Source of the DNA: Thermomicrobiales bacterium
Lineage (GTDB): Bacteria; Chloroflexota; Chloroflexia; Thermomicrobiales; UBA6265
Direction: 5' to 3'
Assembly: GCA_030446955.1 (NCBI GenBank)
Contig: JAUJMG010000110.1
Span: 1 to 11,380, forward strand
DNA: 11,380 bases
Made by a program: the position numbers and the translations under genes
In this document: in pieces, positions 7,225-11,380 of the stretch
Position numbering within the stretch: the first letter of the stretch is position 1
Layout: each line of letters starts with the position of its first letter
Notes under the pieces: model-generated
The model's input: only the letters and a program-made list of their open reading frames with translations
What the model was told of the DNA's origin: nothing
Database searches by the model: none

Positions 7225-8282
7225 GTGTCTTCACGGGTCACGTTTTGCTCAGCCCGGCCGAGCACCATCTCGTACAGGACATCCTGCGGATCCCGCAAAG
7301 CTCCGCGCTTTGCCAGTTGGTCGACTCGCGTCGCCATAAGGACAGCCGCACGGGCCGAGGCTGCGGTTTTACCCCGGAGGGTATTTGCGACGCTGATCAT
7401 CCGGTTCGGGTTGCTGAGGCCTAGATCCCTGCCAATCCTGACGGGATCACCTGGAGCCCCCGACACACCGAGAGCGACCGCCAGTTCCACTTGGTGATGA
7501 AGTTGGGCGGCAAGCCGAAACGGTTCTTCTCCCGCATCCAGCAGTTTTGCCAACTCGTCCAACGCGACTGGGAGATCGCCCCGCGCTACCGCGTCAGTGA
7601 ATCGAAAGATTTGATCGGCGTCCCCTTGTGGCACCAGGAGATCAACGTGGTGGGTCGTTACGGGACCCGGGTGAGCGGCGGTGACCAGCTTTGCCACTTC
7701 GCCACGGAGACGCTCAAGATCAGGCGGTCGGTCATAGCGAGGATTTGTCGGCTTGGTGGACCAGGAGTTCGGGAAGAGGCGATTCAGGAGGAGGCGGGCA
7801 GTCGCCGGTTCCAACACCCCACCCTCTTCCTTTGCCGCCTTGGTGACCCAAGCGACCAGCTGCTGTCCACGGGGAGCTTCGCCAGCAAGCACCTGAGCGT
7901 CAGACGGAAGCGAGCGTTTGACGCCTGCGGGCACGCCCGAGAGATCTGGGTCAATCAGGATGAGAACGTTCTCCAGCGGCGTAGCAGAGAAGAGTGGAGC
8001 GAGGTTCAAGGCAGTCGAGGGCTGATCGTCGGACGAGTGATCCTCGTTTGCGACGCCAGATTTCCCCGGACGGGAGGCGCGGGCAAGTAAATCCTGCACC
8101 ACAATCACGCGGCGACCGGTGAAAAACGCTGCCGTTCCAACCTGAGCGATGATCTGGGGTAGTGTGACTGCGCGACCGTCGAGGTGGGTAGTGCTGGCGC
8201 CACTCGGATCATATTCGGTGAGAACGCTTTGGAGATAGGTGCGCGCGGTCCATGTGTCGGGCCCGTGGATGAGAATAATCAT
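7206..8282 (-). CDS. holA: DNA polymerase III delta subunit (clamp-loader wrench)
   Basis: A 358-residue protein of HolA family length, the delta subunit that opens the beta sliding clamp in the clamp loader. The N-terminus MIILIHGPDTWTARTYL is the usual delta start (xYLLxGxD-like). A degenerate AAA+ domain follows, with RRVIVVQDLLAR (about 57-68) and NVLILIDPD, then the middle region with DADQIFRFTDAVARGD and the C-terminal collar domain with EEPFRLAAQLHHQVE and RLAKRG-like helices. As expected for delta there is no Walker A. The acidic/Ser-rich stretch about 72-90 looks like a loop insertion. The ATG has no recognisable SD and overlaps the stop of a small upstream open frame by four bases (ATGA). 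The gene is often next to rpsT in bacteria, here in convergent orientation. Confidence 0.92.
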   Translation of the reverse strand: MIILIHGPDTWTARTYLQSVLTEYDPSGASTTHLDGRAVTLPQIIAQVGTAAFFTGRRVIVVQDLLARASRPGKSGVANEDHSSDDQPSTALNLAPLFSATPLENVLILIDPDLSGVPAGVKRSLPSDAQVLAGEAPRGQQLVAWVTKAAKEEGGVLEPATARLLLNRLFPNSWSTKPTNPRYDRPPDLERLRGEVAKLVTAAHPGPVTTHHVDLLVPQGDADQIFRFTDAVARGDLPVALDELAKLLDAGEEPFRLAAQLHHQVELAVALGVSGAPGDPVRIGRDLGLSNPNRMISVANTLRGKTAASARAAVLMATRVDQLAKRGALRDPQDVLYEMVLGRAEQNVTREDTERGGR

Positions 8283-8691
8283 CTAGACGCCGCATGCGCC
8301 GCGGCCTGGAAACCGGGGGGCAATGAGGTCAACGGGCCGACCCCGCCTGTGCCGTGTGCAACGGAGCCTTGAACCTGCTTTCGCAGGTGGGCGCCGCAGC
8401 CCCGGCCGGCGGACCGTCCAGGGAGCAGCTCCCGACTCTCATTCTGTTGGCTCAAGACCACGTAGATCATCACGAGCACCGCAGGGTCAGCCACGGCCCG
8501 AGGGTAGCATGTGGGAGAGACCTCAACAAGGCGGTGAACGCCCCGCCTGCTGGCAGTGTCACCACTTGTCGGGCTTCGATGGCGCCTCAGGCGACGATCG
8601 CATCCGGGCACGCATGACGGCCATGGATCGGAGTCGCAGGCAATCGGGTATTTTATTCGGAAGTCTGTAGATTGGGGAGGGGAGGGAGTTT
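8283..8691. other. 409-bp divergent spacer between holA and fabF, no confident gene
   Basis: No known RNA gene was recognised (no tRNA T-arm, SRP, tmRNA or RNase P core). Two weak coding candidates overlap each other. One is a minus-strand frame, 8611..8279 (110 codons from GTG, or 63 from an internal ATG), whose stop overlaps the holA start as ATGA. The other is a plus-strand 53-codon frame, 8509..8670, with GAGGG four bases before its ATG and a CWQCHH motif. Two small palindromes are present: GGGAGC-a-GCTCCC (8421-8433) and CGCCT-c-AGGCG (8582-8592). A minus-strand GNRA-type hairpin, CCTGC-GAAA-GCAGG, lies at about 8377-8390. Promoters for holA and fabF must be here or further off; the best fabF -10 is TATTTT at 8649-8654, without a good -35. 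Confidence 0.6.
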
Positions 8692-9954
8692 ATGGCGGCG
8701 ACAGCCCGACGACGGGTGGTGTTGACGGGAACCGGTGCCATTGCGCCGACGGGGAACAGCGCATCGGAGAATTGGGAGGCCGTGCGGGCAGGTCGCTCGG
8801 GCATCACCGACATCTCCCGATTCGACGCGAGCAACCACGACACCCGGTTCGCCGGCGAGGTGAAGGGCTTCGATGCGGCGTCGATCATCGGCCGCAAGGA
8901 GTCCCGCCGGATGGACCGGTACGCCCAGTTCGCGGTCGCGGCGAGCCTTGAGGCAATGAGAGATGCGCAACTGTCGACGGGAGGCGGATCACCCGATCGG
9001 TTTGGCGTGTTGGTGGGCACCGCCATGGGAGGGATGGAGACGATCGAGCAGGGGGCCGAGACGCTGATGCGTCAAGGGCCGGGCCGGCTCAGTCCCTTCT
9101 TCATGCCGATGATGCTACCCAACATGGCTTCTGGCGACGTGGCGATCGCGGTAGGAGCACGAGGACCCAACTTCGCCACCGTCTCAGCCTGCGCAAGCGC
9201 CGCACATTCTATCGGCGAAGCCGCCTTGATGATCCGCGACGGACGTGCCGATGTGATGTTGGCCGGGGGAGCGGAGGCTTTAGTTACTCCGCTTAGCGTG
9301 GCCGGCTTCAATGCCATGGGAGCCCTCTCCACTCGAAACGAATGCCCGCAAGCGGCCAGCCGGCCATTCGATGCGGGCCGGGATGGTTTTGTGCTTGCCG
9401 AAGGGGCTGCCATGCTGGTACTGGAAGAACTGGGTCATGCGCTGGCGCGCAATGCCCCGATCCTTGGGGAGTGCGTCGGCTACGGCGCGACCGACGACGC
9501 GTATCACAAGGTGCAGCCGGCCACCGGCGGTGAGGGGGCAGTCCGCGCCATGCGCCTCGCACTAAGGGACGCTGAGCTGTCGCCAGATGGAATCGACTAC
9601 CTCAATGCCCACGGTACGTCGACCCAACTCAACGAGAAGCTTGAGACGGCTGCCATTAAGGCGGTCTTCGGTGGGGAAGCTCGACGCCTCCCTATCAGTT
9701 CGACCAAATCGATGACAGGCCACCTGCTTGGCGCAGCAGGCGCCATGGAGGCGGTTTTCTCGCTCTGCGCCATCCGGGACCAGTGTACGCCTCCCACGAT
9801 CAATTACGAGACGCCTGATCCGGAGTGCGACCTCGACTACGTCCCTAACACGGCGCGTTCGCTGCCGATCAGGACGGTCATGAGCAACTCCCTCGGCTTC
9901 GGAGGACACAATGTCTCGCTCATCTTCGCCAAGTATGAAGAACGGCGGGGCTAA
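8692..9954 (+). CDS. fabF: 3-oxoacyl-[acyl-carrier-protein] synthase II
   Basis: A 420-residue condensing enzyme of type II fatty acid synthesis, which extends acyl-ACP with malonyl-ACP (KAS II, often needed for long and unsaturated chains). The thiolase-fold Cys-His-His triad is complete: Cys167 in TVSACASAAHSIG, His307 in NAHGTST and His344 in STKSMTGHLLGAAG with Lys339. The glycine-rich GFGGHN is at 402-407. The usual PLND after HGTST reads QLNE here, a mild departure. The start is ATG preceded by a very strong purine run, GGAGGGGAGGGAG, ending three bases upstream. The gene stands alone: no acpP, fabG or fabD adjoins it in the window. The last codons (RRG stop) lie within the terminator stem. 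KAS I (FabB) is the alternative name, but length and context suit FabF. Confidence 0.96.
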   Translation: MAATARRRVVLTGTGAIAPTGNSASENWEAVRAGRSGITDISRFDASNHDTRFAGEVKGFDAASIIGRKESRRMDRYAQFAVAASLEAMRDAQLSTGGGSPDRFGVLVGTAMGGMETIEQGAETLMRQGPGRLSPFFMPMMLPNMASGDVAIAVGARGPNFATVSACASAAHSIGEAALMIRDGRADVMLAGGAEALVTPLSVAGFNAMGALSTRNECPQAASRPFDAGRDGFVLAEGAAMLVLEELGHALARNAPILGECVGYGATDDAYHKVQPATGGEGAVRAMRLALRDAELSPDGIDYLNAHGTSTQLNEKLETAAIKAVFGGEARRLPISSTKSMTGHLLGAAGAMEAVFSLCAIRDQCTPPTINYETPDPECDLDYVPNTARSLPIRTVMSNSLGFGGHNVSLIFAKYEERRG

Positions 9955-9967
9955 AAAAGCCCCGCCG
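9943..9967. terminator. Terminator hairpin between convergent fabF and rpoD
   Basis: CGGCGGGGCT and AGCCCCGCCG form a 10-bp stem with an all-A loop of five on the plus strand (all-T on the minus strand). The left arm includes the fabF stop codon. On the minus strand the stem is followed by TTCTTCAT, a fair U-rich tail, so it suits rpoD termination; on the plus strand CATCCATTGTTT follows, which is weaker. Confidence 0.75.
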
Positions 9968-10002
9968 CATCCATTGTTTGCTCACGAGCGAGATTGCGAC
10001 CG

Positions 10003-11136
10003 CTATTCCAAATAGCCGCGGAGCTTACGGCTATAGGTTGGATGGCGGAGCTTCCGGAGCGCTTTTGCCTCGATCTGCCGGATTCGTTCGCGGGTAATGC
10101 CGAACTCCCGGCCAACCTCTTCAAGCGTTCGGAAGCGGCCATCTTCGAGCCCGAACCGAAGCAGAATGATCTTTCGCTCCCGCTCCGTGAGCTTGTTCAA
10201 CGCGTCGCCGATCTGCGACCGTAGGAGTTGCTGCGATGCCACCTCCAGCGGAGCAGGCATCGTCTCGTCCTCGATGAAGTCTCCGAGGAAGGCATCACCG
10301 TCCTGGCCGACGGGAGCCTCAAGGGAGACGGGGTGCCGCGCCACATCAAGCACCTGACGGACTTTCTCGTCGGAGATGTCCATCGCGCGAGCAATCTCTT
10401 CCTGAGTGGGCTCTCGCTCTAGGATCTGCTGGAGGCGATGACCGGTTTTCTTGACGCGGTTGATGGTTTCACCGACGTGGACCGGGAGACGAATCGTCCG
10501 GCTCTGGTCAGAGATTGCCCTCGTAATAGCCTGCCGAATCCACCAGGTCGCGTAGGTGCTGAACTTGTAACCACGGGTGTAATCAAACTTATCAGTTGCC
10601 TTCATCAGGCCAATGTTGCCTTCCTGGATCAGATCGAGGAAGGAGAGACCACGGCCCACATACTTCTTCGCCACCGACACAACGAGACGCAGGTTGGCCT
10701 GGATGAGGTGGGCCCGCGCACGATCCCCGTCTAACTGGTCGGCTTCCAGCGACTCCCTCGTCTCGACGCTCAGCACGTCGACGAGGAGGCGCTGCTCGGC
10801 AAGTTTGCCGCGCTCCATCCGCTTTGCCAGCCAAACCTCCTCCTGCATCGTCAACAGGTCGGTCTCGCCGATCTCCTGGAGGTACAGCCGCACGGAGTCG
10901 CCGACCCCGGCAGACATGGCATCATCGGGCTCATGGCGTTCGGCGGCCGTCTCTTTGACCTTGCCAGCCGGCTTGACCGGGGCCTGATCCAGGACCTCAA
11001 TGCCCTCAGCCACAAGGCTGGAGTACAGGTCATCGAGCGACTCGATCTGTTCCTCGGGGTTCGGGAACGCCGCGATGATCTCGTCGGAGAGCAGGTAACC
11101 CTGGTCTTTGCCCTTTGCAATCAGGCTTGTCACCAT
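10003..11136 (-). CDS. rpoD: Primary (group 1) RNA polymerase sigma factor, sigma-70/RpoD
   Basis: Directs RNA polymerase to housekeeping promoters. With the start at 11136 it has 377 residues, a compact sigma-A. Region 1.1-like acidic N-terminus (about 1-50, GYLLSDEIIAAFP), a linker, region 1.2 (80-113, DSVRLYLQEIG), region 2 (about 143-218, with DLIQEGNIGLMKA and the -10-recognising YKFSTYATWWIRQAI), region 3 (about 220-300), and region 4 with the -35-binding helix-turn-helix (337-362, TLEEVGREFGITRERIRQIE). It ends with the common LRGYLE. Presence of region 1.1 marks it as primary rather than alternative. The ATG at 11136 is preceded by GAGGTGG ten bases upstream; the frame stays open back to 11370, but that extension is not sigma-like and begins upstream of the predicted transcription start. 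A leader of about 200 bases with an attenuator-like terminator precedes it. Confidence 0.97.
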   Translation of the reverse strand: MVTSLIAKGKDQGYLLSDEIIAAFPNPEEQIESLDDLYSSLVAEGIEVLDQAPVKPAGKVKETAAERHEPDDAMSAGVGDSVRLYLQEIGETDLLTMQEEVWLAKRMERGKLAEQRLLVDVLSVETRESLEADQLDGDRARAHLIQANLRLVVSVAKKYVGRGLSFLDLIQEGNIGLMKATDKFDYTRGYKFSTYATWWIRQAITRAISDQSRTIRLPVHVGETINRVKKTGHRLQQILEREPTQEEIARAMDISDEKVRQVLDVARHPVSLEAPVGQDGDAFLGDFIEDETMPAPLEVASQQLLRSQIGDALNKLTERERKIILLRFGLEDGRFRTLEEVGREFGITRERIRQIEAKALRKLRHPTYSRKLRGYLE

Positions 11137-11216
11137 GGATGCGTCACCACCTCGTCGGCGAGCGCAGCGCAGCAGGGGAGGAGGCAGGGGGCGTTGCGCG
11201 ACAAATGGAAGGGAGT

Positions 11217-11247
11217 AAACAAAAACCCCGCGCCAAAGAGCGAGGGG
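11217..11247 (-). terminator. Intrinsic terminator in the rpoD leader (attenuator candidate)
   Basis: On the minus strand CCCCTCGC (11247..11240), a 6-base loop, then GCGCGGGG (11233..11226) form an 8-position stem with one T-C mismatch, followed directly by TTTTTGTTT (11225..11217). This is a textbook Rho-independent signal. It lies about 95-120 bases after the predicted rpoD start site and 80 bases before the rpoD ATG, so it can only act on transcripts heading into rpoD. In the plus direction no T-tract follows. Confidence 0.75.
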
Positions 11248-11255
11248 CAACCCGG

Positions 11256-11300
11256 TTAACAGATCATGGGGCAGCGACGACGGGACTGGTAGGTTTCCAT
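11256..11300 (-). CDS. Possible 14-residue leader peptide upstream of rpoD
   Basis: ATG at 11300 begins a frame reading METYQSRRRCPMIC and then TAA (11258..11256). GGGGAAGG (11311..11304) lies just upstream; its GGGGA part is six bases from the ATG, a normal SD distance. The stop codon is eight bases from the left arm of the leader terminator, so a ribosome finishing or pausing here would cover that arm. Three consecutive Arg codons (CGT CGT CGC) and two Cys codons near the end could be sensing positions. The SD GGGG can pair with the CCCC of codons 10-11, extending to a stem of about 7 bp (11314..11308 with 11271..11265, two pairs G-T), which may limit its translation. The peptide is not recognised; being so short it may be chance. 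Confidence 0.4.
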   Translation of the reverse strand: METYQSRRRCPMIC

Positions 11301-11346
11301 GAACCTTCCCCACAGCGCTGATGGCCTCCGAAAGCAAGCGAAGCCG

Positions 11347-11375
11347 AGTGTAGCTGAGTTTTACGCACATTTCAA
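11347..11375 (-). promoter_or_regulatory. Predicted rpoD promoter
   Basis: Minus strand TTGAAA (11375..11370), a 17-bp spacer, then TACACT (11352..11347). Five of six -35 bases and four of six -10 bases match the sigma-70 consensus at ideal spacing. The start site would be near 11340, giving a leader of about 204 bases. As a housekeeping-type promoter it would let RpoD drive its own gene. Confidence 0.7.
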
Positions 11376-11380
11376 GCGGT

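Noticed and set aside
8350..8400. Possible tRNA or structured RNA on the minus strand (GGTTCAAGG near a GNRA hairpin)
   Set aside because: The flanking bases do not form a T-stem, there is no acceptor or anticodon arm, and no 6S, SRP, RNase P or tmRNA core was recognised.
8345..8617. Plus-strand frame with CAVC in the holA-fabF spacer
   Set aside because: It has no start with an SD at a sensible place, an upstream in-frame stop, a single CxxC, and it overlaps other equally weak frames.
11137..11370. In-frame upstream extension of rpoD (78 codons)
   Set aside because: It would begin upstream of the predicted transcription start, contains the attenuator and promoter sequences, and is not sigma-like; the ATG at 11136 has an SD and begins region 1.1.

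Overview
This is a bacterial chromosome segment of about 60% G+C made entirely of core housekeeping genes, with no insertion sequence, phage, CRISPR array, tRNA or rRNA recognised. Protein style (YabN-like methylase-MazG fusion, 377-residue primary sigma factor, GTG starts, high-GC third positions) suggests a Terrabacteria-type lineage, perhaps Chloroflexota. The taxonomic call is an inference from general appearance and is weak.

Layout. On the minus strand, reading right to left from 6753 to 1, lies a tight cluster murJ - lepA - mazG - aspS: lipid II flippase, elongation factor 4, a methylase/NTP pyrophosphohydrolase fusion and aspartyl-tRNA synthetase. aspS runs off the left edge only a few codons before its end. 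rpsT (ribosomal protein S20, plus strand) diverges from murJ out of a short region whose -10 element is palindromic. rpsT converges on holA (DNA polymerase III delta, minus strand), and a 13-bp hairpin sits across the holA stop codon. A 409-bp divergent spacer follows, with no confidently called gene. Next is fabF (ketoacyl-ACP synthase II, plus strand), which converges on rpoD (primary sigma factor, minus strand). A strong hairpin overlapping the fabF stop codon separates them. The last 244 bases hold the rpoD promoter and a long leader.

Most notable feature. The rpoD leader has, in order, a near-consensus promoter (TTGAAA, 17 bp, TACACT), a possible 14-codon leader peptide (METYQSRRRCPMIC) behind an SD-like run, and, eight bases past its stop codon, an intrinsic terminator with a T-rich tail. 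All of this lies about 80 bases before the rpoD start codon. This is the architecture of a transcription attenuator. I do not recognise it as a known riboswitch or leader family, and control of a primary sigma factor this way would be unusual. The rest of the window is ordinary housekeeping sequence with some regulatory details worth checking.
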